From NCBI RefSeq assembly GCF_000383095.1, contig NZ_AORL01000021.1, forward strand, positions 62,001 to 126,000: a stretch of DNA of 64,000 bases. Reading direction: 5' to 3'. The notes under the pieces were generated by a model that ran no database searches, was not told the origin of the DNA, and saw only the letters and a program-made list of their open reading frames with translations. Below are positions 34,808 through 42,178 of the stretch, piece by piece; positions within the stretch are counted from its first letter, which is position 1, and every line of letters starts with the position of its first letter. The position numbers were made by a program, and so were the translations under genes. This stretch comes from Sphingomonas sp. PR090111-T3T-6A. GTDB taxonomy: Bacteria; Pseudomonadota; Alphaproteobacteria; Sphingomonadales; Sphingomonadaceae.

Positions 34808-35266
34808 ATGACGGACACACCCAACCGGCTGCGGCGATCCGCGCGCATAATTCTGCTCGATGACGGCGGGCGGGTGCTGCTGCTGCGCTTCGTGATCGAG
34901 CGGATGAGCGGCCCCTATATCTTCTGGGCGACACCGGGAGGCGAGGTTGAGCCCGGCGAGGAATCGCTGGAAGCGGCCCGGCGGGAGCTGCACGAGGAAG
35001 TTGGCCTGTCGCTGCCGCTCTCGGGGCCGGTGCATCATGCTTCGGGCGTGTTCGAGTTCAGGCATGAGGTGGTCGACAATGTCGACGCCTTCTACCTCGC
35101 CCATTTTCCGGGTGGGCCGGTCAGTCTTGGCGGCGTCGACGAGGCGGAGCGCGCCGTGCTGCGCGAATTGCGCTGGTGGACGGCGGACGAGATCGAGGCG
35201 AGCCCGGTTCCCGTCTATCCGCCGGATCTGGCCGAGGCGGTCCGCAGGCTGGCGATCAGATCCTGA
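34808..35266 (+). CDS. NUDIX hydrolase
   Basis: A 152-residue NUDIX protein with the exact box GGEVEPGEESLEAARREL followed by HEEVGL (residues 44-66), so a divalent-metal nucleoside-diphosphate-linked hydrolase. YIFWATPGGE and RELRWWTADEIEASP flank it as in ADP-ribose or (d)NTP hydrolases; the substrate is not readable. Its last 11 bases overlap the 3' end of the LysR gene on the other strand. Confidence 0.88.
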   Translation: MTDTPNRLRRSARIILLDDGGRVLLLRFVIERMSGPYIFWATPGGEVEPGEESLEAARRELHEEVGLSLPLSGPVHHASGVFEFRHEVVDNVDAFYLAHFPGGPVSLGGVDEAERAVLRELRWWTADEIEASPVPVYPPDLAEAVRRLAIRS

Positions 35267-36140
35267 GAGCATCGATCACCGCCCGCAAACCGGCCGAGAT
35301 ATGCCTGCGGGTGGGATAATAGAGATAGAGCCAGTCCTCGGGCGCGCACCAGGATGCGAGGCATTCGACGAGCTGCCCGTTGGCGATCAGCGGCTCGGCC
35401 CGGTCCGCCCAGACATAGGCGAGCGCAACGCCGGACTTCGCCGCTTCGATCATCAGCTCATGATCGTCCAGCGTGAGCGGGCCCGTGGGCTCGAACGTGA
35501 TGACCTGGCCGGCACGGTTGAACTCCCAGGCATAGGCCGTGCCGTTGGGATAGATGTTCCGAATGCAGGCGTGGTCCTTCAGGTCCACGGGTGTCCGCGG
35601 CATCGGGTGTCGTTCGAAATAGGCGGGGGAGCCTACGACGGCGAGGCGCAGGCGTGGCCTGATCTTCACGGCCGTCATCCCGTCGCGCAGGCTTTCTCCC
35701 AGCCGGACGCCGGCGTCGAAGCCTTCCTCCACGATGTCGACGAGCCGATCGGTCGCGACGATCTCCAGTTCGAGATGGGGATTGCTGCCGAGCAGTCGTC
35801 CCATGATCGGCCCGAACACGAAGGGGGCGATCGAATTCGGTGCATTGATCCGCACCTTGCCGAACGGTGTCTCGCGATACTGGTTCAGCGCGTCGAGCGC
35901 CGAACCGATTTCGCCGAACGCGGGCGAGAGCCGGGCGAGCAGCATGGCGCCCGCATCGGTGAGCGATACGCTGCGTGTCGTTCGGTTGAGCAGCCGGATG
36001 CCGACCCGATCTTCGAGATTACGGACGGCATGGCTGATCGCCGACGCGGTGACGCCACGTTCCTCGCTCGCGCGACGGAAGCTGCGATGGCGTGCGACGG
36101 CATCGAAAGCGGCAAGCTCGGACAGGTCGGTTGCACGCAT
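35256..36140 (-). CDS. LysR-family transcriptional regulator
   Basis: A 294-residue LysR protein: N-terminal winged helix (LAAFDAVARHRSFRRASEERGVTASAISHAVRNLEDRVGIRLLNRTTR) and a periplasmic-binding-type effector domain (GKVRINAPNSIAPFVFGPIMGRLL, EIVATDRLVDIVEEGFDAGVRLGE). Divergent from the SDR gene with 122 bases between, so regulation of that gene is the default inference. Converges on and overlaps the NUDIX gene. Confidence 0.9.
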   Translation of the reverse strand: MRATDLSELAAFDAVARHRSFRRASEERGVTASAISHAVRNLEDRVGIRLLNRTTRSVSLTDAGAMLLARLSPAFGEIGSALDALNQYRETPFGKVRINAPNSIAPFVFGPIMGRLLGSNPHLELEIVATDRLVDIVEEGFDAGVRLGESLRDGMTAVKIRPRLRLAVVGSPAYFERHPMPRTPVDLKDHACIRNIYPNGTAYAWEFNRAGQVITFEPTGPLTLDDHELMIEAAKSGVALAYVWADRAEPLIANGQLVECLASWCAPEDWLYLYYPTRRHISAGLRAVIDALRI

Positions 36141-36170
36141 TGATGATTCTCACTCAGGATTGATCGGAAT

Positions 36171-36184
36171 ATTATCCCGCTAAT
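36171..36184. promoter_or_regulatory. ATTA-N6-TAAT dyad between LysR and SDR genes
   Basis: A short AT-rich dyad in the divergent intergenic region, 31 bases from the LysR start and 79 from the SDR start. Its place suits a LysR-type binding site, but the classical T-N11-A spacing is not met, so this is only a suggestion. Confidence 0.25.
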
Positions 36185-36262
36185 CGAGCCAATCGAAAAG
36201 AGGCAGATATCTCCCACGAGGTCGGCGTCGCTGTCGGCCTCCCAAGGCGAAGGAGCATTTCC

Positions 36263-37099
36263 ATGAAGACATGGTTCATCACCGGCGCATCGCGCGGTTT
36301 CGGCGCGCTCATCGTCGAGCGCGTGCTGTCCAAGGGCGACGCCGTCGTCGCCACCGCGCGCAATCCGCAGGCGGTCATCGACCGGTTCGGCGCGCATCCA
36401 AACCTGCTGGCCGTCGCGCTCGACGTGACGGACGAGAAGCAGGCCGCCGCCGCCGCAGAGGCTGCGATCGCTCGCTTCGGCCGGATCGACGTGCTGCTCA
36501 ACAACGCCGGTTTCGGGCTGATGGGCGCAGTGGAGGAAGCGAGCGCCGCCGAGGTGGAGGCGCTCTATCGCACCAACGTCTTCGGCCTGCTGAACGTCAC
36601 GCGCGCCGTCCTGCCGCACATGCGCAAGGCGCGGTCGGGCCGCATCCTCAACATCTCGTCGATCGGCGGCTACCGTGCCGGTGCGGGTTTCGGCGTCTAC
36701 AGTTCGACCAAGTTCGCGGTCGAGGGCTTATCGGAGGCGCTGCATCACGAACTGGCGCCGCTCGGCATCCATGTGACGGTCGTCGAGCCGGGTTATTTCC
36801 GCACCGATTTCCTCGATGCCTCCTCGCTGTCGGTCAGCCCGACGCGGATTTCCGATTATGATGGAACCGCCGGCAAGGTGCGTACCGTGGCCGCCGGGCT
36901 GAGCCATAATCAGCCGGGCGATCCCGCCAAGCTCGCCGAGGTGCTCGTCTCCTTCGTGGAGGCGCCGAACCCGCCCGTCCGCCTGCCGCTCGGCAGCGAT
37001 ACCGTGGCCGCGATCGAGCAGAAGCACGAAGCCGACCGGGCCATCCTGGCCGAGTGGCGCCCGGTGTCGATCTCGACCGACTTCGCTTCCGGTCGCTGA
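36263..37099 (+). CDS. Short-chain dehydrogenase/reductase
   Basis: A 278-residue classical SDR: TGASRGFG (residues 8-15) binds the NAD(P) cofactor, NNAG at 80-83, catalytic S132/S133, Y146 and K150 in YSSTK. VVEPGYFRTDFL follows as in many oxidoreductases of this family acting on carbonyl/hydroxyl groups. AAGGAG is eight bases before the ATG. Paired with the divergent LysR regulator. Substrate unknown. Confidence 0.9.
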   Translation: MKTWFITGASRGFGALIVERVLSKGDAVVATARNPQAVIDRFGAHPNLLAVALDVTDEKQAAAAAEAAIARFGRIDVLLNNAGFGLMGAVEEASAAEVEALYRTNVFGLLNVTRAVLPHMRKARSGRILNISSIGGYRAGAGFGVYSSTKFAVEGLSEALHHELAPLGIHVTVVEPGYFRTDFLDASSLSVSPTRISDYDGTAGKVRTVAAGLSHNQPGDPAKLAEVLVSFVEAPNPPVRLPLGSDTVAAIEQKHEADRAILAEWRPVSISTDFASGR

Positions 37100-37120
37100 G
37101 TATTGTCGCCGGGGCGGAGT

Positions 37121-38221
37121 TCAGCGCCCGACCCCGGCGCCCGGCTGTCTTTCGATCCGTAGCTGCTCCCGGTGGCGAGGGAGCGCTTCGGGCATTTCGG
37201 CGGCGATGAAGGCGGTCATCGCCTCGCGGACATTGCAGCGCAGATCGAAGGCGCGTCCGGCATCCTGCGCGCTCATGAGGCAGCGCAACTCCAGATGATC
37301 GGGCTGGCTGTCCGTCACCTGAAGGCCGCAGACCCGCTTGTCCCAGAGCGGATCGGCCGACACGATCTCGATCAGCTTGCGGCGCAGGCGGGGCACGTCG
37401 GCTGTCCGGTCGACATGAAGGAAAGCGGTGCCGAGCAGTGCGGAGGTGCGCCGTGTCCAATTCTCGAAATTCTCCTCCATGAACTTGGCGATGGGGACGA
37501 TCAGCCGCCGATCGTCCCAGATGCGGACGACGACATAGGTGAGGTTGATCTCCTCGATCCGCCCCCATTCGCCCGCGACGATCACGACGTCGTCGATATG
37601 GATCGGCTCGGTGAAGGCCATCTGGATACCGCCGATGATGTTCTTGAGGGCCGGCTGGGCCGCGGCGCCCACCGCAAGCGCGCCGATGCCCGCGGAGGCC
37701 GCAAGCGTCACGCCCACGGTCCTGACGGCGGGGATCGACATCAGCATCAGGCAGATCGTGATCATCAGCACGACGAACAGCGCGATGCGGTAGAGGATGT
37801 CGGCCCGCGTCCGCCGGCGGCGCGCGCGCAGATTGTCGGCGACGCTGATATCCACCCTGACCCGGACGATCTCGTTGCCCGCCGCCAGCAGGGCGATCGC
37901 CAGCCAGCCGGCCAATGCGGGCGTGGCCAGCGCCGCGACGAAATTCCACCAGTCTCGCCCACCGGGGCCAAGCTGCATCGCCGGCTGCGCCAGCACCAGC
38001 GCGATCCCCGCGAAGAGCCAGCGCGTCGGCCCGCGCAGGCGGCGGAGCAGGATGTCGTCCGTGGGCGTGCTGGTCCGCGCGGCGGCTCGCCTCAATATGG
38101 CGCCGAGCCCGGCATGGAACGCCCCGGCCAATCCGATCGCGATCAGCGCCACGATCACATAGCGGCTCCAGATCACCGCATCATTGCCGGCCAGCGTGGG
38201 CCAGCCTGTCGGATCGCGCAT
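37121..38221 (-). CDS. MscS-family mechanosensitive ion channel
   Basis: A 366-residue membrane protein with an N-terminal helical region, then the MscS pore segment TVGVTLAASAGIGALAVGAAAQPALKN, the beta domain (GIQMAFTEPIHIDDVVIVAGEWGRIEEI, VVVRIWDDRRLIVP) and a cytoplasmic alpha/beta domain. It would release solutes on hypo-osmotic shock. Converges with the SDR gene and is the first gene after the small cysteine-containing protein on the minus strand. Confidence 0.88.
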   Translation of the reverse strand: MRDPTGWPTLAGNDAVIWSRYVIVALIAIGLAGAFHAGLGAILRRAAARTSTPTDDILLRRLRGPTRWLFAGIALVLAQPAMQLGPGGRDWWNFVAALATPALAGWLAIALLAAGNEIVRVRVDISVADNLRARRRRTRADILYRIALFVVLMITICLMLMSIPAVRTVGVTLAASAGIGALAVGAAAQPALKNIIGGIQMAFTEPIHIDDVVIVAGEWGRIEEINLTYVVVRIWDDRRLIVPIAKFMEENFENWTRRTSALLGTAFLHVDRTADVPRLRRKLIEIVSADPLWDKRVCGLQVTDSQPDHLELRCLMSAQDAGRAFDLRCNVREAMTAFIAAEMPEALPRHREQLRIERQPGAGVGR

Positions 38222-38324
38222 GACGCTTTGCTCCCGCTACTCGTGCTGCGATCGCGAACGGGAGGGCGCACGAGGGGTTCCGTCCCCGGCCGGTCTGCGG
38301 AGGGGATGCTGCGTCGAAACGCGA

Positions 38325-38579
38325 TCAATCCGCAGCGGTTTTCCGTTTGAGGCGGGACTCGCCGGGGCAGGTCGCATGGAGGCAGAGGCCCGGACCATGG
38401 TCGTTGTCCGGTTGCGGGGGCTGTTTCCCGTCGAGGTCGAGCCGGATGAAGATATGCGAACCGTCTCCATTGCACACGGGGATCAGAAGCGAGCGGGAGC
38501 CCATCGCCTGAGCGGGCACCGAAAGCAGCAGCAGGGCCGGCAGGGCAAAGAGGATGGCGGGCAGGCGCCTGTTATGCAG
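38325..38579 (-). CDS. Small secreted protein with cysteines, non-standard start
   Basis: The frame encodes a signal-like hydrophobic stretch (LPAILFALPALLLLSVPAQA) followed by about 55 residues with three cysteines: LLIPVCNGDGSHIFIRLDLD and HGPGLCLHATCPGESRLKRK. The shape (short secreted protein, PxCxGDG and CxHxxC-like elements, basic tail) resembles small conserved proteins of unknown function in alphaproteobacteria. No ATG or GTG precedes the signal sequence at a sensible distance; a CTG at 38579 directly before it is the only candidate I see, so the start is doubtful. It follows the next gene by 47 bases on the same strand. Confidence 0.45.
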   Translation of the reverse strand: MHNRRLPAILFALPALLLLSVPAQAMGSRSLLIPVCNGDGSHIFIRLDLDGKQPPQPDNDHGPGLCLHATCPGESRLKRKTAAD

Positions 38580-38626
38580 CCGATGCCGCCTGCGGCGGAT
38601 GCGATGGCGGCAGAGGCGCCGCTGTT

Positions 38627-39091
38627 TCACAGGTCGGCCATCAGGGCGAAGCTGCGATGGGCGCGAGGCGGCGGCGGTGGCTGGCGCACCGCGATGAACG
38701 ACGCCGTAGCTCCTGCCGGCGCATCCGGGCCGTGCGCATGGACCCGTATGACCGTGCCGACCAGCGAGGGCCTCTGATCGACGGCATTCGGCCAAAGATG
38801 GCCTGCCTCTCCCCGATAGTCGTAGCGCCAGCCCTCCGTCGGCGTGCCGGGCATGCCTTCTCCGATCATCGAGAAACGGAGCGGCGCGTCTTCATGGCCT
38901 GGCGTCACTGTGCCGCGGAGCGCGAGCGCATGGTCGAGGCCCATGCCCAGCCCGCCGCGCAAGATGCTCCCTTCCATCTCCAGATCGAAGACGCCCTCGC
39001 CATTGATGAGGGCCAGCGCGGCGGAGGCATCCCCGCTGATCAACCCCGGCTCATTCCTGAAGATGCGGTAGGTCCATTTGCCCGTGAGCAT
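38627..39091 (-). CDS. Hypothetical protein divergent from tyrosinase
   Basis: A 154-residue protein without recognised domain. LTGKWTYRIFRNEPGLI and the repeated beta-type segments (GVFDLEMEGSILRGGLG, ALALRGTVTPGHEDAPLRFSMIGEG) suggest a small all-beta, lipocalin- or avidin-like barrel. GGAGAG is spaced four bases from the ATG at 39091; an ATG seven codons earlier lacks a ribosome-binding site. No signal peptide. It is divergent from the tyrosinase gene across 292 AT-rich bases, so the two may be co-regulated. Confidence 0.6.
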   Translation of the reverse strand: MLTGKWTYRIFRNEPGLISGDASAALALINGEGVFDLEMEGSILRGGLGMGLDHALALRGTVTPGHEDAPLRFSMIGEGMPGTPTEGWRYDYRGEAGHLWPNAVDQRPSLVGTVIRVHAHGPDAPAGATASFIAVRQPPPPPRAHRSFALMADL

Positions 39092-39383
39092 CCCACTCTC
39101 CGCCCCAGCCATGAAGGGAGTCGTTCCGAGTCATGCTCGGTATATCGTTAATGAAGTTTTATAAAAATTGCAGATTTGCATCCAGTTTGAACGCAAAAAT
39201 CGGATGTGTGGAGGGTGTGGAAAAGTTATTCCGATGTTATTTTTACGAAATTGATGCGGAGTCGCGGGTGAGTCAGCCATCAATTCGTTGAAATGATGGA
39301 AATTGCTGCCGAAGTGGATGAATGACCCGCTGCGCCATGTCATGATTTCTGCCGATTGATGGATCATGAGGGGAGGCTTTGTC

Positions 39384-40988
39384 ATGAGTATGCCGGGAAT
39401 CCGCCGTTCGATCACGGATCTGCAGGATGATTATGAGCAGGGCAACAAGGCGCCGCTCGAAAAGCTGATGCGGGCCTGGAAGGGCATCAAGGAGCTGGAC
39501 CCGAGCAATCTGCGCTCCTTCTTCACGCTCGGCGGCTTCCATGGCGAGCCTTTCCGGGGCCCCGGAGAGACGGACCCGGCGTGGTGGGGCGGCTATTGCC
39601 AGCACGGCACCGTGCTCTTCCCGGCCTGGCATCGCGTCTATCTGTATCAGCTCGAAAAGGCATTGCAGAGCATCGAGGGCTGCGGGGACGTGATGCTGCC
39701 CTTCTGGGACGAGTGCAGCGAGGAGTCGCGCATCAAGGGCGTTCCCTGGGCGCTCACCGAGGAGTTCTTCGAGCTGGACGGCAAGCGGATCGCGAACCCG
39801 CTGCGATCCTTCGTGCTGCCGGTCGGGATCGTCGATCAGGTGCAGGGGGACAACGCGCTCTACAGCAAGCACAAGGGCTATGAGACGGTGCGCTATCCGC
39901 TCTCCGGCCTCGTCGGCACCCCGGAAGACCGGGTGGCCACCGCCGCGCACAACGCCAAATATCCCGATTACGGGGTCAATGTCGGCATTCTGAACAAGAA
40001 CATCATCGAATGGCTCAACACGAGCTTCATGATCGATGGCAAGCAGCGCGGTGAAATCTACGCCAAGTTCGTCGCCTGCCTCGATGCGCCGACCTACACT
40101 CTGTTCTCGAACACGACATCGGCGGCGGCCTGGAACAATGCGAATCCGCATCAGCTCGTGATGCCGCTGGAGACGCCGCACAACTATATGCATCTCGCGG
40201 TCGGTGGTTTCGACGTGCCGGGGCAGGGCTCGGCCTCGCTCATTCCGGGCGCCAATGGCGACATGGGGGAGAATGACACGGCCGGGCTCGACCCGATCTT
40301 CTACTTCCACCACTGCTTCATCGATTATGCGTTCTGGACATGGCAGAAGCGCAACGGCGCGACGGACAGCTTCACGATCGATGCCAGCGATCCGGGGGCG
40401 CATTATGTGCTCGGCGCCGGGTCCAACAACCAGCCGCCGGCGGACTCCGACCCGAACCAGACGATCACGATGCAGACCGGGCTGGACCCCTTCACCAAGG
40501 CGGACGGATCGTCCTTCACGGCCGCGGACGCGATCAATATCGAGACGCAACTGGGCTACGCTTATGGCCCCGGTTCGCTCGATCAGTTCGCCGAGCGCAC
40601 GGCTTTCTTCGGCGATGCGGCCGCGCAGCCTGCCGAGAATGCCCGCACGGTCCATGTCTCTGGCCTCGATCGCAGCAAGATTCCGGGCTCCTTCATCATC
40701 TCCGCGTATGCCGAGATCGATGGAGAGCGTCGTTCGCTCGGTCATGAGCCGGTGTTGAGCCGCTGGCATGTGGCCGGTTGCGCCAACTGTCAGACGCATC
40801 TGCGGGTGTCGGCCAATTTCGTCCTGCCGGTGGCGGGCCCCGGCTCGGAGCCTCCCGTCCATATCGAGATCAAGACCCGCGATGCCGTGTTGCGTCACCG
40901 GCTCGTCGCTGCGGGCGAGGAGAGGGCGCTGACGGAGGCAGAGGCCGAGGCGGCGCCGCAACCTGCCTTCAACGTCGAAATTCGCTGA
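39384..40988 (+). CDS. Tyrosinase / polyphenol oxidase family protein
   Basis: A 534-residue type 3 copper protein. CuA: H53 (GGFHGEPF), H74 and H83 in YCQHGTVLFPAWHRVYLYQLE. CuB: H266 and H270 in ETPHNYMHLAVGG and H309/H310 in DPIFYFHHCFIDYAFW. C72 sits two residues before H74, the Cys-X-His arrangement that forms a thioether bond in fungal tyrosinases. A C-terminal beta domain (about 400-534: TVHVSGLDRSKIPGSFIISAY, HLRVSANFVLP) may cap the site. No signal peptide. GGGGAGG is nine bases before the ATG at 39384; the in-frame ATG at 39366 overlaps that site. It would oxidise phenols or catechols to quinones. Confidence 0.88.
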   Translation: MSMPGIRRSITDLQDDYEQGNKAPLEKLMRAWKGIKELDPSNLRSFFTLGGFHGEPFRGPGETDPAWWGGYCQHGTVLFPAWHRVYLYQLEKALQSIEGCGDVMLPFWDECSEESRIKGVPWALTEEFFELDGKRIANPLRSFVLPVGIVDQVQGDNALYSKHKGYETVRYPLSGLVGTPEDRVATAAHNAKYPDYGVNVGILNKNIIEWLNTSFMIDGKQRGEIYAKFVACLDAPTYTLFSNTTSAAAWNNANPHQLVMPLETPHNYMHLAVGGFDVPGQGSASLIPGANGDMGENDTAGLDPIFYFHHCFIDYAFWTWQKRNGATDSFTIDASDPGAHYVLGAGSNNQPPADSDPNQTITMQTGLDPFTKADGSSFTAADAINIETQLGYAYGPGSLDQFAERTAFFGDAAAQPAENARTVHVSGLDRSKIPGSFIISAYAEIDGERRSLGHEPVLSRWHVAGCANCQTHLRVSANFVLPVAGPGSEPPVHIEIKTRDAVLRHRLVAAGEERALTEAEAEAAPQPAFNVEIR

Positions 40989-41067
40989 GGGGTGGCGGTT
41001 GGGGATCGCGGGGCTCCCCTGCGATCCCCATGGCGCGTGACGGCGTCCGCGAGCATGGAGCGCGAAG

Positions 41068-41712
41068 ATGAGGATCGTCATCCCCGTTTATGACGGTGTG
41101 GACCTGCTGGACGTGTGCGGGCCGTCGGAGCTGTTCAACTGGGCGAAGTTCGGTGTCGAACTGGTGACCCGGAAGCCCGGCCCCGTGCGCTTCGCCAACG
41201 GTTTCGAGATCAACGCGATGCAAGGGCTCACGTCGGTGACGTCGTGCGATGCCCTATGGGTGCCGGGCGGCGAGCCGGCTGCGTTGTCGGCGCTGATGTA
41301 TGGCGCGGACCAGAGCTATATCCAGTTTCTCGTCGCCCAGGCGGCCGTCAGCCAATATGTCTGCTCGGTCTGCGAAGGGGCGCTCCTGCTCGCGCAGGCG
41401 AGGCTTCTCGACGGCTATGCCGCGACGACCCATTGGGCGTTCATTCCCTATCTGCTGGAGAAATTCCCGGCGATCAGCATCGCCGATGGCCATCCGCGCT
41501 ATGTCCTCGATCGCAATCGCTTGACTGGCGGCGGCGTGTCGTCCGGGCTGGACGAGAGCCTGCGGCTGATCGAGCTGCTCGGCGGAACGCCCCTGGCGCA
41601 ATCGGTGCAGCAGAATGCGCAATATTATCCGGTGCCGCCGGTCTCCAGCGAGATTCCGAACGTGATCCAGTCGCCGATGCCGGCTGTTCAAGGGGAAACC
41701 TTGGCTGCCTGA
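41068..41712 (+). CDS. DJ-1/PfpI family protein
   Basis: A 214-residue DJ-1/PfpI (class I glutamine amidotransferase-like) protein, of the isonitrile hydratase-like branch: VIPVYDGVDLLDVCGPSELF, DALWVPGGEPAAL, and the nucleophile elbow cysteine C102 in VCSVCEGALLLAQARLL, then GYAATTHWAFIPYL and LTGGGVSSGLDESLRLIELL. It follows the tyrosinase by 79 bases and may share its transcript. Function is uncertain: such proteins include isocyanide hydratases, deglycases and regulators' sensor domains. Confidence 0.83.
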   Translation: MRIVIPVYDGVDLLDVCGPSELFNWAKFGVELVTRKPGPVRFANGFEINAMQGLTSVTSCDALWVPGGEPAALSALMYGADQSYIQFLVAQAAVSQYVCSVCEGALLLAQARLLDGYAATTHWAFIPYLLEKFPAISIADGHPRYVLDRNRLTGGGVSSGLDESLRLIELLGGTPLAQSVQQNAQYYPVPPVSSEIPNVIQSPMPAVQGETLAA

Positions 41713-42178
41713 CTTGCCGAGTTGCTCGGGGCGGTGTCGGGTGGATCTTGCGGATCGACCTGCCTAGGCAGGGGATAGTTCGCGGCACCTTATCCTCATG
41801 CGATTTGCCAAGCGAGATCGGGCTCCTTGCTGTGACCTCGATTTGCGCTAATTCAACATAAATCCCACACGATGATGTGTGCTTGAGCGGAAAGGCGTCG
41901 CTCATGTGCAAGTCGTGCATTCATTATAAAACGATATATCATTTCAAGAATTGGTCCTGAATGTCCGGGTGCCAGCCTGCGGTGTGAGCTTCCAGGGGCG
42001 CTGCGTCTGGCGCTCGGCGACGAACTTTCACACCATTCTGTTTGAATGGTGATGGAAATTGCCGAAAATGTCACAAAGATTCCACAGAATCTCGATAGCT
42101 CCACCACGAGCCGGGGAGAGCCGGCGGGACATTCTGGCATCGTTCGGATTCGATCCGTAAATCCGTGGGGAAATAATC
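41713..42178 (+). other. 466-base intergenic region before the TonB receptor
   Basis: No gene seen. The region is AT-rich around 41840-42100 and has two dyads: CACAC-N6-GTGTG (41866-41881) and the stronger AGATTC-N4-GAATCT (42077-42092). It must contain the receptor promoter; TGGGGA lies shortly before the GTG start at 42179. Confidence 0.5.
42077..42092. promoter_or_regulatory. Palindrome AGATTC-CACA-GAATCT, operator candidate
   Basis: A perfect 6-4-6 inverted repeat 87 bases before the start of the TonB receptor gene. Likely a repressor or activator site; the DeoR-type regulator encoded after the receptor is a candidate binder. Confidence 0.35.

Noticed and set aside
32775-34934. 719-codon minus-strand frame over the diguanylate cyclase
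   Set aside because: Low-complexity, Arg/Asp/Gln-rich shadow of a clearly real plus-strand gene.
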